64,000 nt of DNA from Halalkalibacter hemicellulosilyticusJCM 9152 (GCF_000513115.1 NZ_BAUU01000002.1:1-64000); one strand, 5' to 3'; positions 16,490-25,320 are shown, counted from the stretch's first letter. The notes: generated from the letters alone by a model not told the origin. Translations and numbers: made by a program.

Positions 16490-17272
16490 ATGGAGTGGTC
16501 CATTTTATTAGAATATAGTTGGGTGTTGCTTGTTCTAATCGTTCTAGAAGGTTTGTTGGCAGCCGATAATGCTTTAGTTTTAGCGATTATGGTGAAGCAT
16601 TTGCCAGAAAAACAACGTAAAAAAGCATTGTTCTATGGTTTAGCTGGTGCTTTTGTTTTTCGATTAGCTTCTTTATTTATGATTTCATTTGTAGTAGGGG
16701 TATGGCAGGTGCAAGCAATAGGCGCTCTATACTTACTATTTATTGCTGGTAATCATTTATTTCGAAAATTTATTATAAAGAGACAAGAGGATTCTATACA
16801 GCAAGCAAAAGTAAAAAAATCAGGATTTTGGGTGACGGTATTAAAAGTTGAAATTGCTGACATTGCCTTTGCAGTAGACTCTATCTTGGCGGCTGTTGCG
16901 TTAGCCATGGTTTTACCAGATACTACTTTACCGCCAATAGGTGGTTTAGATGGAGGAAAATTCATTGTCATATTCTTAGGAGGATTTATAGGATTAGTCA
17001 TTATGCGTTTTGCAGCAGGCATATTTGTGAATTTGTTACATGCACGACCTGGTTTAGAAGTAGCCGCTTTTGTTATTGTTGGTTGGGTCGGAGTGAAGCT
17101 AGCTGTGTATACGCTTTGTCACCCTGCCTTAGGTATACTACCTGAAACATTCGCAGAGTCAACAGAATGGAAAATGACGTTTTATCTCGTTTTGATTGCT
17201 ATTGCTTTAGCTGGTTGGTTTCTTTCTAAAGAAAAGAATGTAAGTGAAGAAAAAAAGCAAACAGCCTCATAA
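16490..17272 (+). CDS. TerC family integral membrane protein (YkoY-like)
   Basis: A 260-residue protein with seven to eight hydrophobic segments. TerC hallmarks are LEGLLAADNALVLAIMVKHL in the first helices and EIADIAFAVDSILAAVALAM in the middle, with acidic residues inside membrane helices that suit metal binding. TerC/YkoY/YceF proteins are implicated in manganese efflux or metalation of exported enzymes. The start at ATG 16490 follows GGAGGAG; the longer frame from GTG 16472 would place the site inside the gene. The upstream Mn riboswitch supports a manganese role. No terminator is obvious before the next gene. Confidence 0.88.
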   Translation: MEWSILLEYSWVLLVLIVLEGLLAADNALVLAIMVKHLPEKQRKKALFYGLAGAFVFRLASLFMISFVVGVWQVQAIGALYLLFIAGNHLFRKFIIKRQEDSIQQAKVKKSGFWVTVLKVEIADIAFAVDSILAAVALAMVLPDTTLPPIGGLDGGKFIVIFLGGFIGLVIMRFAAGIFVNLLHARPGLEVAAFVIVGWVGVKLAVYTLCHPALGILPETFAESTEWKMTFYLVLIAIALAGWFLSKEKNVSEEKKQTAS

Positions 17273-17354
17273 CGACCATGTTATGATTGAAGTAGGGGTT
17301 CTCATCGTAAAGGTGAGGATTTCCAAATTTAACTAAATAGTAGGAGTGAATGTG

Positions 17355-17615
17355 ATGGCCTATTTTGCAGCGATTTTACATATGGCAAAGCCAGAATTAA
17401 ACGAAAAGCACCGGCAAAGCCATTTAGATTATTTAACGAACCTTGAAGAACAAGGAAAGATATTCGCTAAAGGTCCTTTCGTAGATGGAAATGGAGGAAT
17501 GGTTATTTATGAAGCGAATCATTTTGACGAAGCGCAATTATTAGCAAATGAAGATCCGTATGTAAAGTTAGGTGTTCGTCGTCTTGAATTACATGAATGG
17601 AACATGACAAGATAG
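17355..17615 (+). CDS. YciI family protein
   Basis: An 86-residue protein of the dimeric alpha-beta barrel fold. It begins MAYFAAILHMAKPELNEKHR and has the conserved HLDYLTNLEEQGKIFAKGPF and DEAQLLANEDPYVK segments, including the His-Asp pair proposed as active site. YciI-like proteins are small cytoplasmic proteins of uncertain catalytic role. The start at ATG 17355 lies 8 bases after AGGAG; GTGs at 17346 and 17352 are too near the site. It ends at the strong terminator at 17625. Confidence 0.85.
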   Translation: MAYFAAILHMAKPELNEKHRQSHLDYLTNLEEQGKIFAKGPFVDGNGGMVIYEANHFDEAQLLANEDPYVKLGVRRLELHEWNMTR

Positions 17616-17624
17616 ATGAAAGGG

Positions 17625-17666
17625 GTATGCCCTAAAGGTCGACTCAGCCTTTAGGGCATACTTTTT
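17625..17666. terminator. bidirectional terminator between convergent genes
   Basis: GTATGCCCTAAAGG pairs perfectly with CCTTTAGGGCATAC around a 9-base loop, followed by TTTTT on + and preceded by As. It serves the YciI gene and the convergent luciferase-like gene. Confidence 0.88.
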
Positions 17667-17670
17667 GGAT

Positions 17671-18683
17671 TTAACCGTTATTAATCTTGTTCAAGATATC
17701 AGCTGTTAATTCAAATGATCTAAGTCTTGCAGTATGATCATATATTTGTGTATGAACAATGATTTCATCGGCTTCTGTTTTTTTCATGAAGTCAAGAAGT
17801 TTCTCCTTCACGGTCTCGGGACTTCCTATAATGGAGGAACCTAACTGCCGTTCTAAAACGGTTTCCTCATGAGGCTGGATGGATTCTTGAATTCCTTCAA
17901 CTGGTGGTTGGAGCTTAGATGGTTTATTTCGAATAAGGTTTAAAAAGGAACGGATTAATGACGAGCTTAAAAGCTCTGCTTCTTTATCGGTATCAGCCGC
18001 AATAATATTTACACCTACCATTGCATAAGGTTTGTCAAGTTTATTAGAAGGAGTAAAGCGATCTTTGTATAAACGCAATGCTGGCACTGTGTTTTCAGGT
18101 GAAAAATGGCTAGCAAAGGCAAAAGGTAAGCCTAATTCAGCTGAAAGCCTTGCACTAAAATCACTAGAACCTAACAACCAAATTGGAATGTCTAGTCCTT
18201 CTCCTGGAAATGCTCGTACTTTTCGGTACTCAGGTTCGATTGAAGGGTTAAAATAAGATCGTAATTCAGTTAAAAGTTCAGGGAAATCTTGACCACCTAT
18301 TCGGTTTCCTCGTCTAAGGGCTTGAGCTGTCATTTGATCTGTTCCAGGTGCTCTTCCTAAGCCGAGGTCAATTCGACCAGGAAATAAAGATTCTAAAGTA
18401 CCAAATTGTTCAGCGATAACAAGAGGTGAATGATTTGGAAGCATGATCCTCCGGATCCAACACGAATGGAAGAGGTTACTTGAGCAATATGGCCAATTAA
18501 TACGGAAGTAGCGGCACTTGCAATACCAGGCATATTGTGATGCTCAGCTAACCAAAAGCGGTGGTAGCCCCATTTCTCCGTATGTTTAGCTAAATCAACT
18601 GAATGTTTAAAAGAGTCACTTGCGCTTTGTCCTTCATTGATCGGTGCTAAGTCAAGCACAGAATAGCGAATAGATTGTCTCAT
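17671..18683 (-). pseudogene. LLM-class flavin-dependent oxidoreductase (bacterial luciferase-like), frameshifted as read
   Basis: Translation from ATG 18683 gives [37 protein letters not shown] and [10 protein letters not shown], then breaks near 18447. The next frame continues [35 protein letters not shown] and runs to 17671. A single added base restores an approximately 337-residue enzyme of the MsnO8-type luciferase-like family, FMNH2-dependent monooxygenases of unknown substrate (TIM barrel). The surrounding coding sequence is otherwise intact, so either a recent mutation or a base-calling error is possible. The sequence at the break is GGAGGATCATG on the minus strand, where GGAGGNATCATG is expected. 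Confidence 0.8.
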
Positions 18684-18778
18684 TTTTGTTCACTTCTTTC
18701 TATAGATCTGAATCCATTTTAGCAGGGATATTTCGTATATCAAAATAAATTGCTTATGGAATTAGGATGAGGATATTC

Positions 18779-18806
18779 ACCTATATCTCATGACTTCCAT
18801 ATACTA
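18779..18806 (+). promoter_or_regulatory. candidate sigma-K-type promoter
   Basis: CATATACTA (18798-18806) fits the sigma-K -10 consensus CATANNNTA, and AC (18779-18780) lies 17 bases upstream as in that class. It is about 30 bases from the start of the proline-rich protein gene. Motifs this short occur by chance, so this is tentative. Confidence 0.35.
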
Positions 18807-18836
18807 ATGTGAAAAGCTTTCAAAGGAGGTAGTTTA

Positions 18837-19217
18837 ATGTTTGAAGGACCATCCGTTCAGTATTTACCACCAACGGTTATTTCCCAATATGTCAATCAGT
18901 GGATTACAACCTCCATTCCGACATATGGTCAAGTAGTTGCCTACATTACAGATTTCAACCGTCGTACAGGCATGGTTTCGATGTTTATGTATGCTCCACC
19001 TCGTTATCAACCGCAATTTATTCAAGTTCACAATAGTGATTTGATTGGCGTTAGCCCTTATTATGGACCTGTTCCACCACGTCCAGGACGTCCACCGGGC
19101 CCATGGCAACCACAGCCACCACGTCCGCCATATCCGTGGGGCCCAGGTCAACCAGGAACTGGCGGCGGCTTTTGGCCATGGATGTATTACCAATTAGGCT
19201 CTGCTATTTTTAGATAA
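18837..19217 (+). CDS. proline/tyrosine-rich small protein, possible coat component
   Basis: A 126-residue protein with no recognised domain. Residues 1-80 are non-repetitive (SVQYLPPTVISQYVNQWITT, a Phe/Asn segment RRTGMVSMFMYAPPRYQPQF). Residues 80-115 are a Pro/Gly/Trp-rich run (PPRPGRPPGPWQPQPPRP), followed by FWPWMYYQLGSAIFR. There is no signal peptide. AAAGGAGG lies 7 bases before the ATG. The composition and a sigma-K-like promoter suggest an outer-spore or coat protein, but this is inference. Confidence 0.6.
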   Translation: MFEGPSVQYLPPTVISQYVNQWITTSIPTYGQVVAYITDFNRRTGMVSMFMYAPPRYQPQFIQVHNSDLIGVSPYYGPVPPRPGRPPGPWQPQPPRPPYPWGPGQPGTGGGFWPWMYYQLGSAIFR

Positions 19218-19224
19218 TCATTAA

Positions 19225-19357
19225 AAATGAGCTGAACCGTTGCCTGTTTTGACAGCTTGATACGAGTGAGTTTCTCGTATCAAGCGAGCAACGCGTGAAA
19301 CTATTGCTTATCAAATGAAAGGTATGGAAAAAGTTAATTTATACTTTTTCACTGGCT
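19225..19357 (-). repeat. dispersed structured repeat, copy A
   Basis: Read on the minus strand, this 130-bp stretch aligns along its length with 40225-40360. Shared blocks include GCCA[G/C]TGAAAAAGT, AACTTTTTC, GCTTGATACGA, and CACTCGTATCAAGC. It contains a perfect hairpin, CTTGATACGAG/CTCGTATCAAG, nested in an outer stem CGTTGC/GCAACG. No coding potential was seen. It lies between two + strand genes. Its nature (mobile miniature element, RNA or DNA site) is unknown. Confidence 0.7.
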
Positions 19358-19446
19358 TCGGCATATCGTTTGGCACATTTTCATAGCTCTTGTCAAATAA
19401 GTTGTGTAAAATGTTTAGTGTATTGAAGACAAAAAGGAGAATGTAT

Positions 19447-19743
19447 ATGATTAATCGAACAGTATTGTTAAAATTTTCAGATAAAACGACGGAAGAGCAA
19501 CTTAATGAAGTTATTAAACGTTTTAAAGCATTAAAGGGTTATCTTGATGGAATTGTTGATCTACAAGCTGGACGTAATATTTCACCAAGAAATCAAGAGT
19601 ATCAAGTAATATTAAATGTGCGTTTTCAAAATCAAACGGCATTAGAAGCCTATTCCATTAATGCTGAGCATAAAGCAGTCGCATCTTACATAAATGAAAT
19701 TGGTAAAGTTGATAGTATAGGTGTTGATATTGAAGTGGATTAA
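19447..19743 (+). CDS. Dabb family (stress-responsive A/B barrel) protein
   Basis: A 98-residue protein with the Dabb pattern: an N-terminal strand MINRTVLLKFSDKTTEEQL, the KRFKALKGYLDGIVDLQAGRN helix-strand, and ALEAYSINAEHKAVASYI with the conserved HxxV segment. Such proteins are small dimeric barrels, some stress-induced, of unclear function. The start at ATG 19447 lies 7 bases after AGGAG; ATG 19441 is too close. Single gene with its own terminator. Confidence 0.82.
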   Translation: MINRTVLLKFSDKTTEEQLNEVIKRFKALKGYLDGIVDLQAGRNISPRNQEYQVILNVRFQNQTALEAYSINAEHKAVASYINEIGKVDSIGVDIEVD

Positions 19744-19777
19744 GGTGAAAAATTGACATGCGCCAATATGTAAGAGG

Positions 19778-19820
19778 CACCGAAAAAGTTTGGTTTTTAT
19801 CTTTTTCGGTGTTCTTTATT
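19778..19820 (+). terminator. terminator after Dabb gene
   Basis: CACCGAAAAAG pairs with CTTTTTCGGTG across an 11-base loop and is followed by TTCTTTATTTTTTC. The stem resembles the hairpins at the ends of the dispersed repeat near 40230 and 40365-40400. Confidence 0.8.
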
Positions 19821-19961
19821 TTTTCATAAAAACAAGATTTATAAATGCTGCAGAAGTAAATGATGGGAGAATCGAGGAAGGTGTAGGCGAATTCACAGGT
19901 GACATTGGCTTCGCACGTTACAACGCATTTAAGATAAAACGCTATCGCGTGTTTCTTATGT

Positions 19962-21191
19962 TTAACTTGGTTCAAATACGACTTTTACTGCTTGTTTTCT
20001 ACGTTTATTTCCTGCAGTGAACAATGCTTCGCGGTAGTCCTCTAAAGGAAATCTATGGGTAAGTAAAGGGGACAAGTCTAACTCATTCGTTTTTAATAAT
20101 TCTACTGCAATTTCTAATGTTTTCCGTTGTTCTCCTTGAAATGAATCACTACTATAAGCAAAGCTCCCTTTTATTTCGAGTTCATTGAGCCAAATCATCG
20201 TCATATCTAATTTTTCTATTAAGCTAGCCAAGCCAATGAGAACCACTTTACCCCCTTTTCGAGCGAAACGGAATGAATCCTGTAAACTTTTTGGGTTTCC
20301 AGCGCATTCGTAAATAATATCAGCTCCACCATTCACAATTGGACTGCCAATAATCGGTTTTAATACAGTCGCATCACATGATTTTGCAGCTTTGTAAACG
20401 TAATCATGTTGACGTGAGAGAAAGACTACCTCATTTGAGCCAAAGTGATTAGCTAATTCAGCTTGGAATGGGTGTTTAACGAGCGTGATTATTTTACAGT
20501 TAATCTTTAATGCTCGAATGGCTGCAATGACACATAATCCAATCACTCCTGCGCCAATAACGATTACCGTATCAGTCTCCTTTGGTTTATTACGTAGAAC
20601 CGCATGTAAGGCGCAACTAAACGGTTCAATTAATATACCATTTTCATCATCAATCGTATCAGGTAGAGTAATGATTTGACTTTTATGGGCGACAAGGTAT
20701 CCTCCCCAGCTACCACCAGTATCTTTACAAGTGCCAGTTAGTAGTCCTGGAGAAATAATGCCATTATTCATATGTTCACACAGATTATAGTTGCCTTTTC
20801 TACATTCCTCGCAGCTTGGCGTTATGTTCCTCGCCTCACAAGATAGGACAGGGTCAATGACGACACGTTGACCGATCGCGATATCTCCAACGTTTGTACC
20901 AACTGTAGAAATAGTTCCGACTAACTCATGTCCCATCGTAAAAGGAAAAGAGACGAAAGGCGAGGTGGATGGACTGTCATTTAAATAGATTAAATTAAGG
21001 TCGCTCCCACATATCCCTCCGTACTTTATTTTTACTTCAACCCAGTCATTATTTGGTAATTTGGGTCTTTCTAAATCCTTCAGCTGGAGACAGGAGAAGG
21101 GGGAATCAATAAATAGCGCTGGATTAATTTTTCCGATCGCTTTAGAAAATACGTATTTTGGGATGTTTAGATCGAATTGTAATGCTTTCAT
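19962..21191 (-). CDS. zinc-dependent medium-chain alcohol dehydrogenase family protein
   Basis: A 409-residue MDR enzyme. Catalytic zinc ligands are in GGICGSDLNL and FTMGHELVG. The structural zinc cysteines are in the stretch SCEECRKGNYNLCEH plus upstream SCEA. The Rossmann motif is VIGAGVIGLCVIAAI, and IYECAGNPKSLQDSF fits sorbitol/threonine dehydrogenase-like members. A 45-residue N-terminal extension precedes the usual start. It lies 37 bases downstream of the class II aldolase gene on the same strand, so an operon acting on a sugar or polyol aldehyde/alcohol is likely. The substrate is unknown. Confidence 0.82.
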   Translation of the reverse strand: MKALQFDLNIPKYVFSKAIGKINPALFIDSPFSCLQLKDLERPKLPNNDWVEVKIKYGGICGSDLNLIYLNDSPSTSPFVSFPFTMGHELVGTISTVGTNVGDIAIGQRVVIDPVLSCEARNITPSCEECRKGNYNLCEHMNNGIISPGLLTGTCKDTGGSWGGYLVAHKSQIITLPDTIDDENGILIEPFSCALHAVLRNKPKETDTVIVIGAGVIGLCVIAAIRALKINCKIITLVKHPFQAELANHFGSNEVVFLSRQHDYVYKAAKSCDATVLKPIIGSPIVNGGADIIYECAGNPKSLQDSFRFARKGGKVVLIGLASLIEKLDMTMIWLNELEIKGSFAYSSDSFQGEQRKTLEIAVELLKTNELDLSPLLTHRFPLEDYREALFTAGNKRRKQAVKVVFEPS

Positions 21192-21228
21192 GCCGACACC
21201 TGCTTTTTTCGGATAAATTTAGTTATAG

Positions 21229-22320
21229 TTAAAGCATTGGTACTTGCGGGAGCACCTTACCTTCAATTCGCTCGAAAATATCTTCAAGGCTTCTCCCAGT
21301 AATAGTCAAACCATGGTTTTTTAGTCCAATAACTGCACGTGTTGGATCAGTTGATTGTTTAACGAGATCTGCTACTGTTTGCGCAAGCTCAATTGTGCCA
21401 CACGGGAAATTAAATTGAGTGGCTTGTACACCATCCATCCAAGCATGAATATGAACGATAGCACCTACGTTTGGGTGCTCTTTATAAATCATCCAATGCT
21501 CAATGGCGTCGACTGATGCTCGCTTTGGTTTAATATTTGGTGGAATACTAACTTTCATTGCTTTTTTTTCTGGGTCATAGCCGGAAATGTAGAGAATGTC
21601 TTGACCAATATTTCTCATATTAGCCTTATCAATACCACTAGCACTCATCCAAAATGTTTCTCTCCCTTTTCGCGCGCTTAAATTACCGTAGCTTAAGCCT
21701 CCAATCCCATATAACTTCTTTAAATGCCTCATATCCCTAGCTGATAATACTTCCTCTAATGGGAACGGGGCAGGTAAGAGATTCATTTTCGCTAACTTTT
21801 CACCTGAACGACGTAAAGAATTGGTTATTTCATCACCATGCCATAATGACTTAGGTAGGTTTTCATAAAAATCATTATTAATGATTAATTGTGATGATGC
21901 TAATGGTTCTAAGCGATCGAATACTTTCTGAAAAAAATGGGCTTCTGGTTCGTTTCGACCATATGTGATTGTATAAAGACCTTGTTCAGGCGTTAAAAAG
22001 TATAGATGTATACTTTTTTGACTATGAACAATATACATTAAATGATTAGAAAGAGTACGAACTAAGTAAGGATATGCTTCCTTATGGATGTCTTTAGGAT
22101 ATTGATCTGTTTGAATGATTGAAACGACAAATGTACCTTGAGAATTTCTACGAAAAGGAACGGGCCTTTGAGAATCAGCGAAATTGAATACGAGCTTTGA
22201 ATGTTCTTCTGTTGAGGTTAAGAATGTATAACCTCTAGTAGAAAAAGTCTGTTTTATTCCTTCTAAAAGCCAAGTAGAAAATGTATCATTAGGTATATTA
22301 CTGAAAGTAAATGTATTCAA
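21229..22320 (-). CDS. class II aldolase/adducin family protein
   Basis: A 363-residue protein. The C-terminal about 200 residues are a class II aldolase/adducin domain: LYGIGGLSYGNLSARKG, FWMSASGIDKANM, the zinc-binding HIHAWM and GLKNHGLTITG. The N-terminal about 150 residues form an unassigned extra domain beginning MNTFTFSNIPNDTFSTWLLE, unusual for the roughly 220-residue family norm. Related enzymes cleave or epimerise sugar phosphates. First gene of a two-gene unit with the alcohol dehydrogenase. The ATG at 22320 has a GGAGG-like site upstream (GATGGAGGTTACAC). Confidence 0.8.
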   Translation of the reverse strand: MNTFTFSNIPNDTFSTWLLEGIKQTFSTRGYTFLTSTEEHSKLVFNFADSQRPVPFRRNSQGTFVVSIIQTDQYPKDIHKEAYPYLVRTLSNHLMYIVHSQKSIHLYFLTPEQGLYTITYGRNEPEAHFFQKVFDRLEPLASSQLIINNDFYENLPKSLWHGDEITNSLRRSGEKLAKMNLLPAPFPLEEVLSARDMRHLKKLYGIGGLSYGNLSARKGRETFWMSASGIDKANMRNIGQDILYISGYDPEKKAMKVSIPPNIKPKRASVDAIEHWMIYKEHPNVGAIVHIHAWMDGVQATQFNFPCGTIELAQTVADLVKQSTDPTRAVIGLKNHGLTITGRSLEDIFERIEGKVLPQVPML

Positions 22321-22427
22321 TGTGTAACCTCCATCACTTTTAATTTTTTCATCATATGGATAATATTTTCAATAAAAGCCGAAAATATACATTGGATCAG
22401 ATTTTGATTTTTTAGGAGGAGCATCTC

Positions 22428-23312
22428 ATGTATGGTTTCATTGTGAATCAAGCTTCTGGTAATGGGAGAGGGAATAGAGTGTGGAAGAAAGTAGAAAAGA
22501 TAGTGAAGGAAGAAAATAAACCATTTCTTGTACGTTTTACAAAAGGGCCGAGACACGCGACTAAGATTGCAAAAGAACTCTCAGCTCATTCATTACAAGC
22601 TGTTGTCGTGATTGGTGGCGATGGCACGATTAATGAGGTAGCTACGGCACTGGCGTATACACAGATTCCTTTAGGAGTTATCCCTGCAGGATCTGGAAAT
22701 GATTTCGCGCGTTGTTTAGGCATTCCTTTACAATATCGAAAAGCCTTATTACGAGTTTTTTCTCATGATCAAAAAAAAGTTGATTTACTTCACTTAGGTC
22801 AACGTTATTGTTTGACTGTTACAGGAGTTGGATTTGATGGGAAAGTCGCACAGATTGCCAATGGAGCTAAGTATAAGAATTGGTTGAATCATTTTGGATT
22901 AGGTGGTTTGTCTTATGTTGTTAGTATGTTAGAGGTTCTAAGAACGTATCAACCTACGAAGATATCGTTAACCGTTAATGGAGAGAAGTTCACACTGTCT
23001 GATGTTTGGCTTGTAGCCGTTGCTAACGCACCAAATTATGCGGGAGGAATAAGTATTTGTCCACAAGCGGTCAATAATGATGGCCTTTTAAATATTTGTA
23101 TTGTTCATGGGCTAACAAAATGGGGATTGCTTCGTTTATTTTTACGAGCTTATAATGGGACGCACGTCCTACATAGAAATGTACGAATCTTAACAGGTAA
23201 AGAAGTTTATATTCAATCGGATAAACCTGTTTTAGTTCAAAGTGATGGAGAAATTATTTCGGAAAGTCCTATTCGTATGGAAATTAAAGAGGGAGCGTTG
23301 AATGTAGTATAA
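22428..23312 (+). CDS. diacylglycerol kinase family lipid kinase (YtlR-like)
   Basis: A 294-residue protein with a DAGK catalytic domain: NQASGNGRG at the N-terminus, the nucleotide loop VIGGDGTINEVATAL (about residues 60-75) and IPAGSGNDFARCLG. The C-terminal beta-rich half has GVGFDGKVAQIANG and ANAPNYAGGISICPQA. The enzyme would phosphorylate diacylglycerol or a related lipid at the inner membrane face; YtlR of B. subtilis has the same layout. AGGAGGAG lies 7 bases before the ATG. Divergent from the aldolase gene. The actual lipid substrate is not shown by sequence. Confidence 0.85.
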   Translation: MYGFIVNQASGNGRGNRVWKKVEKIVKEENKPFLVRFTKGPRHATKIAKELSAHSLQAVVVIGGDGTINEVATALAYTQIPLGVIPAGSGNDFARCLGIPLQYRKALLRVFSHDQKKVDLLHLGQRYCLTVTGVGFDGKVAQIANGAKYKNWLNHFGLGGLSYVVSMLEVLRTYQPTKISLTVNGEKFTLSDVWLVAVANAPNYAGGISICPQAVNNDGLLNICIVHGLTKWGLLRLFLRAYNGTHVLHRNVRILTGKEVYIQSDKPVLVQSDGEIISESPIRMEIKEGALNVV

Positions 23313-23344
23313 TCAAGCGTTAGAAGAGCCTGAGAGTTTGTATA

Positions 23345-23381
23345 GTGAGGTCCTATCATACGCAAATATAAGGGACCTCAC
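23345..23381. terminator. bidirectional hairpin between convergent genes
   Basis: GTGAGGTCC pairs with GGACCTCAC around a 19-base loop. The T-tract on + is poor (TTGATACTATCTT), so efficiency is uncertain. It lies between the lipid kinase gene and the small minus-strand gene. Confidence 0.5.
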
Positions 23382-23446
23382 TTGATACTATCTTAGGTAA
23401 AGATATTCTTGTACGTTTGTCCAAGCCATTTTTACCTTAAGATGTT

Positions 23447-23620
23447 TTAGCTAGGAGTCTTAATAATAAGAAAACGATTATCATCTGACGGATCGTTTAC
23501 CTCTTCTTTATTACTAACATTTCGACTAAATAGATGTTCATATTCTTGTTGAACAAAATTTAGAATGATTTCCTTTAAATTTTCTTTAAAGATGTGCATA
23601 ATTTTTTGCATTTCATTCAT
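23447..23620 (-). CDS. small hypothetical protein, 57 residues
   Basis: The frame from ATG 23620 begins MNEMQKIMHIFKENLKEIIL, continues with an amphipathic helix (NFVQQEYEHLF), and ends in a polar stretch, DPSDDNRFLIIKTPS. GGAAGGATG stands just upstream. The region lacks any other gene for 480 bases, and the frame has credible composition. I do not recognise a family. It is transcribed convergently with the lipid kinase gene and divergently from the glycosyltransferase gene. Confidence 0.5.
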   Translation of the reverse strand: MNEMQKIMHIFKENLKEIILNFVQQEYEHLFSRNVSNKEEVNDPSDDNRFLIIKTPS

Positions 23621-23797
23621 CCTTCCATTGATTTTAAAGATAGTATGGTAAATGATTCAAATAATATGTAATTTTTTTAAAAAACGAATATTTAAAATTA
23701 ACCTTTTTTCATAACGATGAATGATTCCTCTCTAACGTTCAAAAAATAACTATCATACATCTAGTGTCAGTCATCTTGGAAAGAGGGGAAATAGAAT

Positions 23798-24904
23798 ATG
23801 AAGCCTCAACCATTGATCTTTTCTGCTTCGATCGGGCATGGACATAACCAAGCGGCCATGGCTCTCCAACACGAACTTCAAAAACAAGGATTTCAACCAA
23901 AAATTATTGATACATTTTATGCAATAAGTCCAGTACTCCATAGTTGTATGCTGAAAAGTTATCTTCATTTATTAAAAAAGAAACCGCTAATATGGCAAAA
24001 TATTTATTTTAGAGCAGAAAAAGTACCACTATATTTATATTTAGACCGGTTTGCGATGTTATTTATTAGACAATTACACCATATCGTGAAACATTCATCC
24101 TGTTCTTTTATGATTTCAACTCATCCTTTTGTAACAGCTTTTTTAGCTCGACTAAAAAAACAAAGAAAGTTAAATATACCTTTTTATACAGTCATTACAG
24201 ATTTTGTATTGCATCCTGCTTATATCCGACCCGAGATAGATGCTTATTTCACAATGGATCCTAATGTGTCAGAATTTGCGAAACGTCATAATCTAAAGGA
24301 AGATCTCTTTTTTACGACGGGGATACCGATAAAAAGTCATGTGTCGTTGAATCAATCTAAATATGATAGCCGGAAGCGTTTGGGAATATGTGAGAATAGA
24401 AAGGTGTTATTAATTGCTGGAGGAGGTATGGGGTTAACGAATTACACAGAAGCGATTACTTCTCTGAATGGATTGGATGAACCCATTCAATTGTTATGTA
24501 TGATTGGTCATAATAGAAGGATAAAAAAGGAAATTGAAGTGATTGAAAGTAAACATGAAATTAACGTCATTGAATTTACAGATGATTTTTTACTTTATTT
24601 AAAGGCAAGCGATGCGATATTTTCCAAAGCAGGAGGATTAACTATGGCTGAATCGTTAGCTTGTGAAACGCCAATCATTATTTATAACCCCGTGCCAGGG
24701 CATGAAGAACAAAATGCGGAATTTTTGATTAATGTAGGTGCTGCTAAGAAAGCTAATAGTACGCAAGATATACCTGCGATACTAAAACATGTCTTGTATG
24801 AAAATGAATTTTCAATGGAAATGAGAAACAGTGCTCGTAAATGGAAGCAGCCTAATGCTGCTAATGATGTTGTCGAAAGAATATTATCCTTGCTTGAAGA
24901 GTAA
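23798..24904 (+). CDS. GT28 glycosyltransferase (MGDG-synthase/UgtP-like, YkoN-type)
   Basis: A 368-residue cytoplasmic-face glycosyltransferase. The N-terminal MGDG-synthase-type domain begins LIFSASIGHGHNQAAMALQ (glycine/His loop) and contains STHPFVTAFLARL and YTVITDFVLHPAYI. The C-terminal GT-B half has LLIAGGGMGLTNYTEAI and the UDP-sugar motif IFSKAGGLTMAESLACETP, with PGHEEQNAEFL. Homologues transfer glucose or galactose to diacylglycerol (UgtP) or related lipids. Proximity to a lipid kinase is suggestive but not an operon. AAAGAGGGGAAA precedes the ATG. Confidence 0.82.
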   Translation: MKPQPLIFSASIGHGHNQAAMALQHELQKQGFQPKIIDTFYAISPVLHSCMLKSYLHLLKKKPLIWQNIYFRAEKVPLYLYLDRFAMLFIRQLHHIVKHSSCSFMISTHPFVTAFLARLKKQRKLNIPFYTVITDFVLHPAYIRPEIDAYFTMDPNVSEFAKRHNLKEDLFFTTGIPIKSHVSLNQSKYDSRKRLGICENRKVLLIAGGGMGLTNYTEAITSLNGLDEPIQLLCMIGHNRRIKKEIEVIESKHEINVIEFTDDFLLYLKASDAIFSKAGGLTMAESLACETPIIIYNPVPGHEEQNAEFLINVGAAKKANSTQDIPAILKHVLYENEFSMEMRNSARKWKQPNAANDVVERILSLLEE

Positions 24905-25026
24905 CGTCATATTAGGAGCTGGATTTATATAAAGAACTTCAAGTTAAATTTCTTGATTTATTGAAATTTAAGTGGTACGATTCGAATATTCAAACTGTGT
25001 TTGAATTCCTTACAATTGTATAATAT

Positions 25027-25175
25027 TCCTTCGGGGCAGGGTGAAAATCCCTACCGGCGGTGATGAAAGTGAATTATTCACTTCTTAGTCCGTGACCCGG
25101 CTTCATGTATGTGAAGTCGGTGGACCTGGTGCAAATCCGGGACCGACAGTGAAAGTCTGGATGGGAGAAGGAGCG
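25027..25175 (+). promoter_or_regulatory. FMN riboswitch (RFN element)
   Basis: All conserved RFN blocks are present in order: CTTCGGGGCAGGGTGAAAAT, CCCTACCGGCGGTGATG, AGTCCGTGACCC, GGTGGACCTGGTGCAAATCC, GGGACCGACAGTGAAAGTC and GGATGGGAGAAGGAGC. A -10 TATAAT (25019-25024) precedes it. FMN binding ends transcription early at the hairpin near 25290, so riboflavin genes are off when FMN is plentiful. Confidence 0.97.
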
Positions 25176-25287
25176 AAACAGTAGAAAAGGTCTCATAACC
25201 CTTTTTTTATAGAGGGGGGAGGTATATCTATTTTTAACTGTGCTCGTCAAAAAATACACATTTTGACGTTTATTTCGTGATCTCTTA

Positions 25288-25320
25288 AAAGCCCTAAGCA
25301 ATGTTGCATAGGGCTTTTTT
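25288..25320 (+). terminator. attenuator of the riboflavin operon
   Basis: AAGCCCTAAGCAA and TTGCATAGGGCTT form a stem with a tight TG loop, followed by TTTTTTC. A weaker hairpin (GTCAAAA/TTTTGAC) lies at about 25247-25268. This is the likely expression platform of the FMN riboswitch. Confidence 0.85.

Noticed and set aside
22317-22556. 79-residue minus-strand frame over the lipid-kinase start
   Set aside because: Overlaps the well-supported kinase gene and the divergent promoter region; no family signal.
25074-25301. 75-residue minus-strand frame
   Set aside because: Antisense to the FMN riboswitch and attenuator; conserved RNA explains the sequence.
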